DNA of 64,000 nt from Luteimonas saliphila (GTDB taxonomy: Bacteria; Pseudomonadota; Gammaproteobacteria; Xanthomonadales; Xanthomonadaceae), in contig NZ_JAETWA010000036.1 in NCBI RefSeq assembly GCF_016774335.1, positions 50,762 to 114,761 of the forward strand, read 5' to 3'. Each line of letters starts with the position of its first letter. The stretch's first letter is position 1. The translations under genes and the position numbers were made by a program. Below are positions 43,384-52,970 of this stretch, one piece after another. The notes under the pieces were generated by a model that worked only from the letters and a program-made list of their open reading frames with translations, was not told the origin of the DNA and made no database searches.

Positions 43384-43408
43384 AAGGCCGCCGCAGGGCG
43401 GCCTTTTT
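43384..43408 (+). terminator. Rho-independent terminator
   Basis: Perfect 9-bp stem AAGGCCGCC/GGCGGCCTT around GCAG, running into a T5 tract, 29 bases after the stop of the second C40 peptidase gene. It is the clearest intrinsic terminator in the window. Confidence 0.92.
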
Positions 43409-43461
43409 CGTTGCGCGGTTGCCTTGCGCATGCGGCCGCACATGCGATCGACGCATCGGCG

Positions 43462-43527
43462 GATCGCGCCTGAAGGCGCTCCTACGGGCAGGATCGACTT
43501 CCGTAGGAGCGCCTTCAGCCGCGATCG
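43462..43527. repeat. Inverted pair of GTAGGAGCG-type REP repeats
   Basis: GATCGCGCCTGAAGGCGCTC followed by CTACGG is mirrored by CCGTAGGAGCGCCTTCAGCC followed by GCGATC, separated by about 14 bases. This is the GTAGGAGCGGCTTCAGCCGCGA type REP known from Pseudomonas and Xanthomonadaceae, here as a REP doublet able to fold into one large hairpin. Confidence 0.85.
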
Positions 43528-43626
43528 ACCGACAGATGCCTAGGGCGACCCACCGCCCGGGTAGCGCGCGGCGCGATGCTAGTATCCCGACGCCCGCGCG
43601 CATCGCCCGGGTACCGGGGAGGAAGG

Positions 43627-44046
43627 ATGATCCGTTCGACGCTTGCCGTGCTGCTGGGCCTGATCGTCGCGCTCGCGGCGATGCTGCTGCTCGAGTACCT
43701 CGGGATGTCGCTGTTCCCGCTGCCGCCCGGCATCGACCTGGACAACGAACAGGACCTCGCCCGTCTCGTCGCGTCAGCCTCGATCGGCAAGAAACTCTGG
43801 GTGCTGGCGGGCTGGACGCTCGCGGCCTTCGCCGGCGGCTGGATCGCCGCGAGGACCAGTCGCCTGCATCGCACGGGCGCCGCGCTGGGCGTCGGCGTGC
43901 TGATCGTGGGCGGCGTGCTGCTCAACGCCGCGCTGCTGCCGCATCCGGCCTGGATGACCGTCGCCGGGGTGCTGTTGCCGATCCCCGTCGCATGGTTCGC
44001 CGCACGACTGGCGACGCCCCGGCCGCCACGTCAATCCACTCCCTGA
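43627..44046 (+). CDS. Small hypothetical membrane protein
   Basis: A 139-residue protein with four likely membrane helices: about 1-22, 55-78, 85-105 and 110-130. It starts MIRSTLAVLLGLIVALAAML with a strong GGAGGAAGG ribosome site just upstream. A soluble loop (about 30-52, GIDLDNEQDLARLVASA) separates helix 1 and helix 2. I recognise no named family. It is followed 21 bases later by the symporter gene in the same direction, so the two may be co-transcribed. Confidence 0.7.
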   Translation: MIRSTLAVLLGLIVALAAMLLLEYLGMSLFPLPPGIDLDNEQDLARLVASASIGKKLWVLAGWTLAAFAGGWIAARTSRLHRTGAALGVGVLIVGGVLLNAALLPHPAWMTVAGVLLPIPVAWFAARLATPRPPRQSTP

Positions 44047-44067
44047 CCCCGAATACGGAGCGTCCCG

Positions 44068-44949
44068 ATGCAGGCTTCCCTGCTGACCACCCTGCTGCTG
44101 CCGCTCGCCCTGGGCGTGATCATGCTCGGCCTCGGCCTGGGCCTGACCCCGGACGACTTCAAGCGGGTGGCACGCTACCCGCGCGCGGTGCTGCTGGGGT
44201 TGTTCCTGCAGACAGGGGTGCTGCCGTGGGTGGCGTTCGGACTCGCGCTGGCGTTCCGGCTGTCGCCGGAACTGGCGGTGGGCCTGATGCTGCTGGCGGC
44301 TTCGCCCGGCGGCGCCACCGCCAACATCTACAGCCACCTGGCCCACGGCGACGTGGCGCTCAACATCACCCTCACCGCGATCAACAGCCTGTTGTGCCTG
44401 CTGACGCTGCCGGTGATCCTCAATCTCTCGCTGGAGTACTTTCTCGGCGCCGGGCAGTACGTGCCGCCGCCGGTGCGCAAGATCGTCGAGGTCGCGCTGA
44501 TCATCGTGCTGCCGGTGGCGATCGGCATGCTGGTGCGCCGCTTCGCGCCCGGTTTCGCGGCGCGCATGGAAAAGCCGATCCGGCTGCTGTCGGTGCTGGT
44601 GCTGGCGCTGCTGATCGTCGCCGCGGTGGCCAAGGAATGGAGCACGCTGCTGGCCTCGTTCGCCACCGTCGGCCTGGCCTGCCTGCTGTTCAACCTCGCC
44701 AGCATGGGCACGGGCTACGCCGCGCCACTCGCGATCCGCCTGCCCCGCAGGCAGGCGATCGCGATCGCGATGGAGATCGGCATCCACAACGGCACCCTGG
44801 CGATCTTCATCGCGCTCAACGTGCTCGGCAACGCCGCGATGTCGATCCCGGCAGCCGTGTACAGCCTGCTGATGTTCCTCACCGCGGCGCTGTTCGGATG
44901 GCGGATGGCGCGTCGCGCGAATGCGCCGGCCTCCCCGGGTCAGACGTAG
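44068..44949 (+). CDS. Bile acid:sodium symporter family (BASS/SBF) transporter
   Basis: Inner-membrane sodium-coupled organic anion transporter of 293 residues with about 9-10 helices. LMLLAASPGGATANIYSHLA (about 74-93) is the conserved core motif of the BASS family, and IGIHNGTLAIFIALNVLG near 241 corresponds to the second crossover region. The substrate could be an organic or keto acid; bile acids themselves are not implied. Its end overlaps the convergent DUF6644 gene by 10 bases. Confidence 0.88.
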   Translation: MQASLLTTLLLPLALGVIMLGLGLGLTPDDFKRVARYPRAVLLGLFLQTGVLPWVAFGLALAFRLSPELAVGLMLLAASPGGATANIYSHLAHGDVALNITLTAINSLLCLLTLPVILNLSLEYFLGAGQYVPPPVRKIVEVALIIVLPVAIGMLVRRFAPGFAARMEKPIRLLSVLVLALLIVAAVAKEWSTLLASFATVGLACLLFNLASMGTGYAAPLAIRLPRRQAIAIAMEIGIHNGTLAIFIALNVLGNAAMSIPAAVYSLLMFLTAALFGWRMARRANAPASPGQT

Positions 44950-45419
44950 GCGATCATCCGCCCCGCCACGACGATCGCCGGCCACGCCAGCAACGACACT
45001 GCGGCGCTGACGCGCGCGGCCATCGGCACCTCCGCCGTCCATGCGCTGCGGCCACGGCCGGCCCATGCATAAAACAGCGCCACGTTGGTCAGCGCCACCA
45101 GCACCAGCGCCAGTTTGGTCCGCATCACCGGATGGCTCCACAGCGCCACCGCATCCGCCGCGAACAAGGCAACGCCGCTGCACACCGCGATCGCCACGCC
45201 GGCCGCGGCGATCCGGCTCAGGGTACGCACCGTTTCGACCAGCGGAAACGCCCGGCCCGCGCCCAGCAGGCGCAGGTCGAGCAGCAGCGTCGGCCCCACC
45301 AACAGGGCGAGGCCAAGCAGGTGCAGCACGTTCACCAGGGCATAGGACAGCCCGCCGCCGCGCATCCAGTCGCCGAGCGCGGACGATTCGAGCGCGACCG
45401 CGGCCGACGCGATCGCCAT
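44940..45419 (-). CDS. DUF6644-type membrane protein
   Basis: A 159-residue protein with four likely helices, reading LSYALVNVLHLLGLALLVGP (about 24-43), then helices near 66-90, 98-117 and 132-155. The first helix carries a His as in CopD/DUF6644-like proteins, possibly a haem ligand. It starts 4 bases after the stop of the DUF6152 gene, with which families of this type are frequently paired. The function of neither is established. Confidence 0.7.
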   Translation of the reverse strand: MAIASAAVALESSALGDWMRGGGLSYALVNVLHLLGLALLVGPTLLLDLRLLGAGRAFPLVETVRTLSRIAAAGVAIAVCSGVALFAADAVALWSHPVMRTKLALVLVALTNVALFYAWAGRGRSAWTAEVPMAARVSAAVSLLAWPAIVVAGRMIAYV

Positions 45420-45423
45420 CGGC

Positions 45424-45777
45424 TCAGCGCAGCTCGATCGTCTTCCCGTCGACGACGATGCGCTCGGCGCGCAGCTCCGGGCTGCCGTCGTTGCGCGGAT
45501 AACCCTCGATGGTGACGGTCTTGCCCTCGATGAGGGCACCGTCCACCAGCCCGCGCGCGGTCATGCGCGCCACCGGCGCCAGGATGACCTCCCAGCGCTT
45601 GCCCTCGTGCTCCACCACCACCTCCGCATGCGGGTTGGCGATGCGCACCTGCGCGAGCGCGGCGTCGAAGCGCATCACCCGATCGGCGTCGTAGGCGCCC
45701 CATCCGTGGTGCGCGAGCACCGGCACCGCGCACAGGGCGGCGGCGAGCGCGAGACAGCGGATCGTCGTGTGGCGCAT
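45424..45777 (-). CDS. DUF6152 family exported protein
   Basis: A 117-residue secreted protein. The ATG at 45777 has GGAG 8 bases upstream. The signal peptide (1-21) ends in VLAHHG, leaving a mature N-terminus with the conserved HHGWGAYD, a potential metal-binding motif. The remainder is a small beta-rich domain (VRIANPHAEVVVEHEGKRWE). Co-transcribed with the membrane protein directly downstream. Copper or other metal handling is a plausible but unproven role. Confidence 0.75.
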   Translation of the reverse strand: MRHTTIRCLALAAALCAVPVLAHHGWGAYDADRVMRFDAALAQVRIANPHAEVVVEHEGKRWEVILAPVARMTARGLVDGALIEGKTVTIEGYPRNDGSPELRAERIVVDGKTIELR

Positions 45778-45907
45778 GGCGGCGTCTCCTGGGACGGTGT
45801 CCGGGAGGGCATCCATATCACAACGGGCGTGAACGCGAAATCGTATGCGCCGCGGAAGCGGGCGACGCTGCGGCGCCTGCTCCAGGCGCCATCCGTCGCG
45901 ACGGCCC

Positions 45908-47323
45908 CTACTCCGCTGCCTTGAACTCGCCGTAGGGCTCGAGCTGTTCCGCGATCGCCGGGCCGTCGCCGACCACGACGATCGACTGGTCCTTCGGATT
46001 GAAGTATTTGCGTGCGATCGCCTGCACCTGCTCGGCCTTCACCTCGCGGATCCTGGGGACGTAGCTGGCGAGGAAGTCCGAGGGCAGGCCGACCAGCCAG
46101 TTGGAGGCCAGCGTGGCCGCGACCGCGCCCTGCAGCTGGTTGCTGATCAGGTAGCCGCCAGCGACGTAGCGCTTGGTGTCGAGCAGCTCCTGCTCCGGCA
46201 CCGGTTCGTTGGCCAGCCGTTCGAACTCGGAGAAGAATTCCTTCAGCGACGCGCCGGTGACCTCGTTGCGCACGTCCGCGCCGGCCTGCACGCGCCCACC
46301 GGCGCGCGATGGCGCGAAGCCCGCGCTGGCGCCGTAGGTGTAGCCCTTGTCCTCGCGCAGGTTCTGGTTGACGCGGCTGCTGAAGCCACCGCCGAGCACG
46401 GTGCCGGCCAGGATCGCCGGCACGTAATCGGGATCGGTGGCGGGGATCGCGGGCCTGCCGATCCGCAAGGTCGACTGCACGCTGCCGTCGCGCTGGATCA
46501 GCACCCGGCTGGGGGCGGCGTTGCGCGGCGCAGCCGGGGTGTCCGGCGCCTCGGCGCCGCCCGCCTTCCAGTCGCCGAACGCGGCTTCGGCGAGGCGGAA
46601 GGCCTCCGCCGGCGCGATGCGCCCGGTGACCACCAGCAGCGCGCGGTCGGGGTGGAATCGCAGCGCGTGCGCTTCGCGCAGCGCCGCCGGCGTGACGCCG
46701 GTGATCGAGGCTTCGGTCTGCTGCACGCGGGCGTAGGGATGGTCGCCGTAGGTCGCCGCGAGCAGGGCGCGGGTGGCCTTGAACGATGGCTGCGCCTCGG
46801 CCGCCTTGAGCGCCTGCAGCGCGTTGGCCTGGGCCAGCCTGACCTCGCTGCCGGGGAACGACGGCGTGCGCACGATCTCGGCCATCAGCGCCAGCATCGG
46901 CGCGGCATGACTGGTGAGCGCGTCGGCATACACCATCACCCCGTCGTTGCTGGCGCTGGCGCCGACGCTGCCGCCGAACGACTGCGCGGTTTCCGCGATC
47001 GCGCGCGAATCGCGCTGCGCGGTGCCTTCGGCGAGCAGGCCCGCGAACAGGCTGGCGAAGCCGGGCGAGTCCGCCGCATCGGCGGCGAACCCGGCGTTTC
47101 GCACCGCCAGCACGTAGTCCACGCGCGGCATGCCGTCGCGCGGTACCACCCACACCTCGAGCCCGTTGCCGAGAGTCCTCTTCTCGATCTGCGCGATCGG
47201 CAGCGGCTTGTCCGCGCCGTAGGGCGGCAGGTCCTTCGGCAGGTCCGCGGCGGGAGCGGCGAACAGCGCGCCCGACAGCGCGGAGCACAGGGCCAGGGCG
47301 AGCAGTTTCATCGACGTCTTCAT
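45908..47323 (-). CDS. M16-family peptidase homologue, non-catalytic subunit
   Basis: Exported (signal 1-22), 471 residues, with the two-domain M16B fold (DNGLEV-like start TLGNGLEVWVVPRDGMPR; later GGGFSSRVNQNLREDKGYTY, the classic R..Y substrate-binding element). The place where the zinc motif HxxEH should stand reads SLFAGLLAEG, so it cannot bind zinc in the usual way. It lies 10 bases after the active M16 gene and most likely forms a heterodimer with its product, as in mitochondrial processing peptidase and related bacterial pairs. Confidence 0.9.
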   Translation of the reverse strand: MKTSMKLLALALCSALSGALFAAPAADLPKDLPPYGADKPLPIAQIEKRTLGNGLEVWVVPRDGMPRVDYVLAVRNAGFAADAADSPGFASLFAGLLAEGTAQRDSRAIAETAQSFGGSVGASASNDGVMVYADALTSHAAPMLALMAEIVRTPSFPGSEVRLAQANALQALKAAEAQPSFKATRALLAATYGDHPYARVQQTEASITGVTPAALREAHALRFHPDRALLVVTGRIAPAEAFRLAEAAFGDWKAGGAEAPDTPAAPRNAAPSRVLIQRDGSVQSTLRIGRPAIPATDPDYVPAILAGTVLGGGFSSRVNQNLREDKGYTYGASAGFAPSRAGGRVQAGADVRNEVTGASLKEFFSEFERLANEPVPEQELLDTKRYVAGGYLISNQLQGAVAATLASNWLVGLPSDFLASYVPRIREVKAEQVQAIARKYFNPKDQSIVVVGDGPAIAEQLEPYGEFKAAE

Positions 47324-47333
47324 GGTCGTCTCC

Positions 47334-48719
47334 TTACTCGTTCGCCTGCGGCGCGGCGTCGCGCGCGGCGAGCATGGCCTCGGGCACGCGGTCGATCACG
47401 GTGCGGTTGGCGGCGGTCAGGTAGGTACTCGCGGCGCGTTGCACGTCCTGCGAGGTCACCGCGTCGATCCAGCCGGGGATCGCGTTGGCGACGTTGGCGT
47501 CGCCCCACAGCAGTTGCAGCTTGGCCAGGGTGTCGGCGCGAGAGAGGAACGATTCCATGCCGTTGTACCAGTCGGCCAGCAGCTGGGTCTTGATCCGCGC
47601 CAGGGTGGCGTCGTCGACGCCCTCCACGACGATCTTCGCCACTTCCTCGTCCACCGCTGCGACCACGGCATCCGCATCGGCGGTCGGCTTGTACAGTGCG
47701 AACACGGTGAACAGGGTCGGCCCGTTGTATTCCCACTCGCTGGTCAGGCCGTAGAGCGAATCGACGTTGAGCGCCAGTTCGCGGCCCTTCACCAGGCCCT
47801 GGTACAGGCGCGAGGCATCGCCGTTGGCCAGCAGCGCGCCGAGCACCGACATCGCCGGCTGGTCGCGGCTGCCGCGGTCCGGCATCTTCCACGACATCGC
47901 GATCGCCGGCACCTGCGCGAGCTTGTCGGACTGCTGGATGCGCTTTTCCTTCGTGTTCAGGCCCTCGCTGAAGTCCGGGCCCTCCGGCACCGGGCGCGCG
48001 GGGATGTCGCCGAAGTACTTCTCCGCCAGCGCGAAACCCTGCTCCGGCGTGATGTCGCCGGCCAGGCCGAGCACCGCGTTATTGGGACCGTAGTAGTCGC
48101 GGTGGAAGGCCTTGACGTCGTCGAGGGTGGCCGATTCGAGGTCCTCGAAGCTGCCGTAGCCATCGTGGTTGTTCTCCCACTTCTCGAAGGCGTTGAAGCC
48201 CACGTCCAGCCACATGAAGCCGCCATACGGCTGGTTCTGCACGTTGACCCGGATCTCCTCCTTCACCACGTCCTGCTGGTTCTTCAGCGTGGTCGGGTTG
48301 AAGTCGAGCATCTTCATGCGGTCGGCCTCGAGCCACAGGATCGGCTCGATCGCGGACGAGGGCGCGATCTCGATGTAGTTGGTGAAATCCGGGCGGGTCG
48401 AGCCGTTGTTGCGCCCGCCGCCACCGGTGATGACGCGGTCGAAGACGCCCTCGGGCGCGTTCTCCGATCCCTCGAACATCAGGTGCTCGAACAGGTGGGC
48501 GAAGCCGGTGCGGTTGCGCGGCTCCAGGCGCATGCCGATGCCGTAGACCACGCTGACACCGATCACCGGCGAACTGCGGTCCTCGGACACCACCACGGTC
48601 AGCCCGTTGTCCAGCTTCTTCACCGCCACCGGGATATCCCAGCGGTCGGCATCGGCCGCGAACGCGGGCGCCACGCACAGCACCATCGACAACAGCCAAG
48701 CGGCTCGAAACGGCTTCAT
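47334..48719 (-). CDS. M16-family zinc metallopeptidase, catalytic subunit
   Basis: Exported peptidase of 461 residues with a signal peptide (1-22). The start at 48719 has AGGAGG upstream. The zinc motif His75-Leu-Phe-Glu-His79 is intact, and the distal Glu lies in DVVKEEIR about 75 residues later. It lacks the Arg-Tyr element as cleanly as its partner has it, so the pair seem to share the active site. It probably degrades peptides in the periplasm. The downstream inactive homologue is in the same operon. Confidence 0.92.
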   Translation of the reverse strand: MKPFRAAWLLSMVLCVAPAFAADADRWDIPVAVKKLDNGLTVVVSEDRSSPVIGVSVVYGIGMRLEPRNRTGFAHLFEHLMFEGSENAPEGVFDRVITGGGGRNNGSTRPDFTNYIEIAPSSAIEPILWLEADRMKMLDFNPTTLKNQQDVVKEEIRVNVQNQPYGGFMWLDVGFNAFEKWENNHDGYGSFEDLESATLDDVKAFHRDYYGPNNAVLGLAGDITPEQGFALAEKYFGDIPARPVPEGPDFSEGLNTKEKRIQQSDKLAQVPAIAMSWKMPDRGSRDQPAMSVLGALLANGDASRLYQGLVKGRELALNVDSLYGLTSEWEYNGPTLFTVFALYKPTADADAVVAAVDEEVAKIVVEGVDDATLARIKTQLLADWYNGMESFLSRADTLAKLQLLWGDANVANAIPGWIDAVTSQDVQRAASTYLTAANRTVIDRVPEAMLAARDAAPQANE

Positions 48720-48840
48720 GGGCGCCCTCCTGGCCCGATGCACAGGCAGCTACCCTATCCCGGCCGCAACCGTCCCGTGTAGCCCGGAAGTCATGTTCGC
48801 CGCGCCCGGCCGCGAGGCCGGCCGAGAGCGCTGAAGCTGA

Positions 48841-50169
48841 TCAGGAAGGGGCGGAGTCCTCGATGCCCACATTGCTCGACGCGCGCTCGTACACCTGACG
48901 GTCCAGCAGACCGGTCTGTTTCGCCACCAGCACCGGCACCAGCACCTGCCCGGTGACGTTGGTCATCGTGCGCATCATGTCCAGCACCCGATCGATCGCG
49001 TAGAGGATGCCGATCGCCTCCAGCGGCAGGCCTGCGGCACTGAGCACCACGGTCGCCATGATCACTGCGGTTCCTGGCACGCCGGCGGTCCCGAAGCTGC
49101 CCAGCACCGAGGCCAGGGCGATGACGAGGTACTGCCCGGTGGACAATTCCAGGCCCATGTACTGGGCGATGAACACCGCCGCCAGCGCCGGATAGATCGC
49201 GCCGCAGCCGTCCATCTTGATGCTCGCCCCGAGCGGCACCGCGAAGCTGGCGTAGTCGCGGTCCACGCCGAGGTTGTGGGTGGCCGAGGTGAGCGACAAC
49301 GGCAGCGCGGCGAAGCTGCTCGACGCGACGAAGCCGATCTGCATCGCCGGCGCCGCGCCGCGGAAGAACTTCAGCGGATTGAGGCCGTGCGCCAGCAGCA
49401 ATCCGCCGTACACCACGACGATGTGGAAGGCGCAGGCCGCGTACAGGGCGACGACGAACTTGCCCAGCGGCACCAGTTGTCCGAAACCGTAGCTGCCCAC
49501 CAGCGCCGCGATCAGGCCGAAGGTGCCGATCGGCGTGGCCTCCAGCACGAAGCGGGTGACCTGGATCATCAGTTCGCGCGACTGGTCCATCAGCCCGCGC
49601 AGACCGGCGGTCTTCGCGCCCAGCTTCACCAGCGCGAACCCGACCAGCCCGGCGAAGAAGATCACCTGCAGGATGGTGAAGTTGCTGGGCACGATGACGT
49701 TCTGGCCCTCGCCGGTGCGGCCGGCGCCGAGCGCGGCCAGCGCGCGGAACGGGTTCTCCGGCACGATGTTGAGCAGCACGTCCAGCGGGCCGGGCACGTC
49801 GCGCTGGCGATAGTTCTCGGCCACCGGCAGGCTGGCCAGGTCCACGCCCGCACCCGGCTGGAAGCCCCAGCCGAACGCGAGGCCGACCCCCACCGCCAGC
49901 ACCGCGGTGATGGCGAACCACAACAGGGTGCGCCCGCCGAGCGCGGCGATCGAACGCTGGCCCGACAGCGCCCCGACCGCGCTCACCACCGCGAAGAACA
50001 CCAGCGGGATCGCGATCATCTTGATCAGGTTGACGTAGACCGTGCCCAGGGGCCCGAACCACGTCTGCGCCGCCGGCCCCATCACCCAGCCGGCGAACGC
50101 GCCCAGCACGAACGCCGCGGCGACGCGCTGCCAGAACGGGATCTTCAGCCAGGCGTGGACGAGGCGCAT
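48841..50169 (-). CDS. Dicarboxylate/amino acid:cation symporter (DAACS)
   Basis: Inner-membrane secondary transporter of 442 residues of the GltP/DctA family. Starts MRLVHAWLKIPFWQRVAAAF. The core carries the re-entrant loop ASSSFAALPLSL (family ser-rich motif), KMDGCGAIYPALAAVFIAQ and GVPGTAVIMATVVLSAAGLP near the end. The substrate may be glutamate, aspartate or C4-dicarboxylates. It has no nearby operon partner; it is divergent from the alkaline phosphatase gene. Confidence 0.9.
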   Translation of the reverse strand: MRLVHAWLKIPFWQRVAAAFVLGAFAGWVMGPAAQTWFGPLGTVYVNLIKMIAIPLVFFAVVSAVGALSGQRSIAALGGRTLLWFAITAVLAVGVGLAFGWGFQPGAGVDLASLPVAENYRQRDVPGPLDVLLNIVPENPFRALAALGAGRTGEGQNVIVPSNFTILQVIFFAGLVGFALVKLGAKTAGLRGLMDQSRELMIQVTRFVLEATPIGTFGLIAALVGSYGFGQLVPLGKFVVALYAACAFHIVVVYGGLLLAHGLNPLKFFRGAAPAMQIGFVASSSFAALPLSLTSATHNLGVDRDYASFAVPLGASIKMDGCGAIYPALAAVFIAQYMGLELSTGQYLVIALASVLGSFGTAGVPGTAVIMATVVLSAAGLPLEAIGILYAIDRVLDMMRTMTNVTGQVLVPVLVAKQTGLLDRQVYERASSNVGIEDSAPS

Positions 50170-50372
50170 GCGGGCTCCGCGGGACGGCAGGACACCTTAG
50201 CCGACCGCGCTCCTGCTGGCGACGCTTCGGCTGGAACGCCGCGCTGTCATGGGCGGGACACCCTGGCCCGACATAATCGCGCGCTTTGGCCACGCCCCCC
50301 GCGCCCGACTGTTGTTCTCGACAGGCGGGAATGGCGGATTCGAACCCATTTTTCTCCACGGACCCCACGCCG

Positions 50373-52061
50373 ATGCCACGCCCGCTTCCCCTCGCCTCCA
50401 TCCTGCTCGCCATCCTGCTCAACGGCTGCGTGGCAGCGCCGCCACGCGACACCGGACCGCAGGCGTGGACCGTGGAGGTTCCCGAGGTCGCGCATCCCGC
50501 GGGCGAAACCCCGCAATGGTGGTACCGCAGCGGTGCCGCGCGCGCGGCCGGCAACGGCGCGATGGCCGGGCGCGCGAAGAACGTGATCGTGTTCCTCGGC
50601 GACGGCATGAGCCTGGCCACGGTCGCGGCGGCGCGCATCCTCGAAGGCCAGCGCGACGGACGTCCAGGCGAGGAGCATGTGCTGTCCTGGGAACGCTTTC
50701 CGCACACCGCGTTCGCCAAGACCTACAACACCGATTCGCAGACCCCCGACTCGGCCGGCACGATGACCGCGATCGGGACCGGGGTGAAATCGCACATGGG
50801 CGCGATCGGGGTGTCCGCCGGCCACCGCGCCGACTGCGCCGGCAGCCAGGGCAGGCACCTGCTGTCCTGGCTGCGCCTGGCCGACGCCGCCGGCCTCGCC
50901 ACCGGCATCGTCACCACCACCCGTCTCACCCACGCCACGCCCGCGGCCCTGTATGCGCACGCGCCGGACCGCAACTGGGAGGTCGACGCCGACCTGCCGG
51001 ACGCCGCCCGCACCGCCGGCTGCCGCGACATCGCGCAGCAGTTGCTGGACTTCGCGCCCGGGCGCGGCCCCACCGTCCTGCTGGGCGGCGGACGCGGCCA
51101 GTTCCTGCCCGCGACCGAGCGCGATCCCGAGTACGACGACAAGGTCGGCCTGCGCCTCGACGGCCGCCACCTGCCGCGCGAATGGCTGCAACGCAATCCC
51201 GGGAGCGCCTTCGTCTGGAACAATGCGCAACTGCGCGAGGCGACCGGCGCCGGCGCGGTGCTCGGCCTGTTCGAGTTCGACCACATGCAGTACGAGCACG
51301 ACCGGCGCAGGGACGATGCCGGCGAGCCGGACCTGGAAACGATGACCCGCTTCGCGATCGACAGACTCTCGCGCCGGGACGACGGCTACGTGCTGCTGGT
51401 CGAGAGCGGCCGCATCGACCACGCCAACCACGAGGGCAACGCCTACCGCGCGCTCGACGAAACCGTGGCGTTGTCGCGTGCGGTCCGCGCCGCCGTGGAG
51501 CTGACCTCGGCGCAGGACACCCTGATCGTGGTCACCGCCGACCATTCGCACACGCTCGGGTTCGTCGGCTACCCCAGGCGCGGCAACCCGATCCTCGGCA
51601 AGGTCCGTGGCCGCGTCAGCGAGGACGACGACCCCAACGAGTACGCGCGCGACATGCTCGGCCTGCCCTACACCACCCTGGTCTACGCCAACGGCCCCGG
51701 TTACACCGGCGCCAGCGCGCGCCAGCCGGCTGGGCCCAAGCGGCACCTGCACCACCCGGACACGTTCGAGCCGGCGCACGGCCGCCCCGACCTGCGCGAG
51801 GTCGATACCGAACACCCTGACTTCATGCAGGAAGCGCTGGTGCCGCTGAAATCCGAATCGCACGGCGGCGACGACGTCGGCATCTGGGCGCGCGGCCCGG
51901 GCAGCGAGGCCTTCCGCGGCACGCTGGAACAGCACGTGATCCACCACGTGATCGTCCAGGCCACGCCGCGGCTGCGCGAGCGGCTGTGCGCCGCCGACAC
52001 CTGCAACGCCGACGGCGTGCCGGTGGAACTGCCCGATCCGGCGGAATTCCGCGAGCGCTGA
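50373..52061 (+). CDS. Alkaline phosphatase, lipoprotein
   Basis: Phosphomonoesterase of the PhoA superfamily, 562 residues. The start at 50373 is followed by a signal with lipobox LLNGC (Cys19), so it is probably outer- or inner-membrane anchored. Metal ligand Asp77 in FLGDGMS and the phosphorylated Ser127 in TPDSAGTMTA are present. Later ligands appear as ESGRIDHANHEGN and TADHSHTLGF. Several inserts make it longer than E. coli PhoA (471 residues). No Pho box could be identified by eye. Confidence 0.92.
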   Translation: MPRPLPLASILLAILLNGCVAAPPRDTGPQAWTVEVPEVAHPAGETPQWWYRSGAARAAGNGAMAGRAKNVIVFLGDGMSLATVAAARILEGQRDGRPGEEHVLSWERFPHTAFAKTYNTDSQTPDSAGTMTAIGTGVKSHMGAIGVSAGHRADCAGSQGRHLLSWLRLADAAGLATGIVTTTRLTHATPAALYAHAPDRNWEVDADLPDAARTAGCRDIAQQLLDFAPGRGPTVLLGGGRGQFLPATERDPEYDDKVGLRLDGRHLPREWLQRNPGSAFVWNNAQLREATGAGAVLGLFEFDHMQYEHDRRRDDAGEPDLETMTRFAIDRLSRRDDGYVLLVESGRIDHANHEGNAYRALDETVALSRAVRAAVELTSAQDTLIVVTADHSHTLGFVGYPRRGNPILGKVRGRVSEDDDPNEYARDMLGLPYTTLVYANGPGYTGASARQPAGPKRHLHHPDTFEPAHGRPDLREVDTEHPDFMQEALVPLKSESHGGDDVGIWARGPGSEAFRGTLEQHVIHHVIVQATPRLRERLCAADTCNADGVPVELPDPAEFRER

Positions 52062-52169
52062 GCCGCCACGGCTTCGCCGCGATCGCGCGGCCGGTGCTTG
52101 CCCGAAGGTGCAGTCGCGACCCATGCGGCTGCGGCGCTATCCTGTCCTTCCCCCTCCAGGAGTGCGTGC

Positions 52170-52955
52170 ATGAACCGTCTCGACGGCAAGGTCTGCGTCG
52201 TCACCGGCGCCGCCAGCGGCATCGGCAAGCGTATCGCCGAGGTGTATGCCGCGGCCGGCGGCCGGGTCGCGATCGCCGACCTCAAGCTCGACGCGGCGGA
52301 GGCCGCCGCGCAGGCCATCCGCGACGCAGGCGGCGACGCGCTCGCCGTGGCGATGGACGTCACCGACGAAGCGCAGGTGGTCGACGGGATCGCCAGGGTC
52401 GTCTCGCACTACGGCCGGGTCGACGTGCTGGTCTCCAATGCCGGCATCCAGATCGTCAACAGGCTCACCGATTTCAGCCTGGCGGACTGGAAGAAGATGC
52501 TCGCCATCCACCTCGACGGCGCGTTCCTGACCACCCGCGAATGCCTGCGCGACATGGAAAGGCGCAAGCAGGGCGGCGCGATCCTGTACATGGGCTCGGT
52601 GCACTCGCACCTGGCCTCGAAGCTCAAGGCCCCCTATGTCACCGCCAAGCACGGCCTGCTGGGCCTCGCGCGCACCGTCGCCAAGGAGGCGGCGGAGTAC
52701 GGCGTGCGCGCCAACGTGATCTGTCCCGGCTTCGTGCGCACGCCGCTGGTGGAGAAGCAGATCCCGGAGCAGGCGAAGGAACTCGGCATCAGCGAGGACG
52801 AGGTGGTGAAGAACGTCATGCTCAAGGACACCGTGGACGGCGAGTTCACCACGGTCGACGATGTCGCCAACGTCGCGCTGGCGCTGGCCGCGTTCGAGAC
52901 CAACGCGCTGACCGGGCAGAGCATCGTGGTCAGCCACGGCTGGTTCATGCAGTAG
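52170..52955 (+). CDS. 3-hydroxybutyrate dehydrogenase
   Basis: NAD-dependent short-chain dehydrogenase oxidising D-3-hydroxybutyrate to acetoacetate, 261 residues. [13 protein letters not shown] is the cofactor motif, NAG appears at VSNAGIQIV, Ser and Tyr-Lys in [10 protein letters not shown] and YVTAKHG. The insert [19 protein letters not shown] and the motif [12 protein letters not shown] are typical of BdhA. It lies 16 bases before the patatin gene and 2.6 kb before phaZ, consistent with breakdown of polyhydroxybutyrate. Confidence 0.9.
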   Translation: MNRLDGKVCVVTGAASGIGKRIAEVYAAAGGRVAIADLKLDAAEAAAQAIRDAGGDALAVAMDVTDEAQVVDGIARVVSHYGRVDVLVSNAGIQIVNRLTDFSLADWKKMLAIHLDGAFLTTRECLRDMERRKQGGAILYMGSVHSHLASKLKAPYVTAKHGLLGLARTVAKEAAEYGVRANVICPGFVRTPLVEKQIPEQAKELGISEDEVVKNVMLKDTVDGEFTTVDDVANVALALAAFETNALTGQSIVVSHGWFMQ

Positions 52956-52970
52956 CCCCGCGCGACGGCC

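Noticed and set aside
43419..45515. 698-codon plus-strand frame over the small membrane protein and symporter genes
   Set aside because: It is a shadow frame: Arg/Ala/Gly-rich with no motifs, overlapping two well-supported genes.
50330..50355. GGATTCGAACCCA, resembling the T-arm of a tRNA on the minus strand
   Set aside because: The stem around TTCGAAT cannot form five pairs and no acceptor or anticodon arm is present upstream or downstream.
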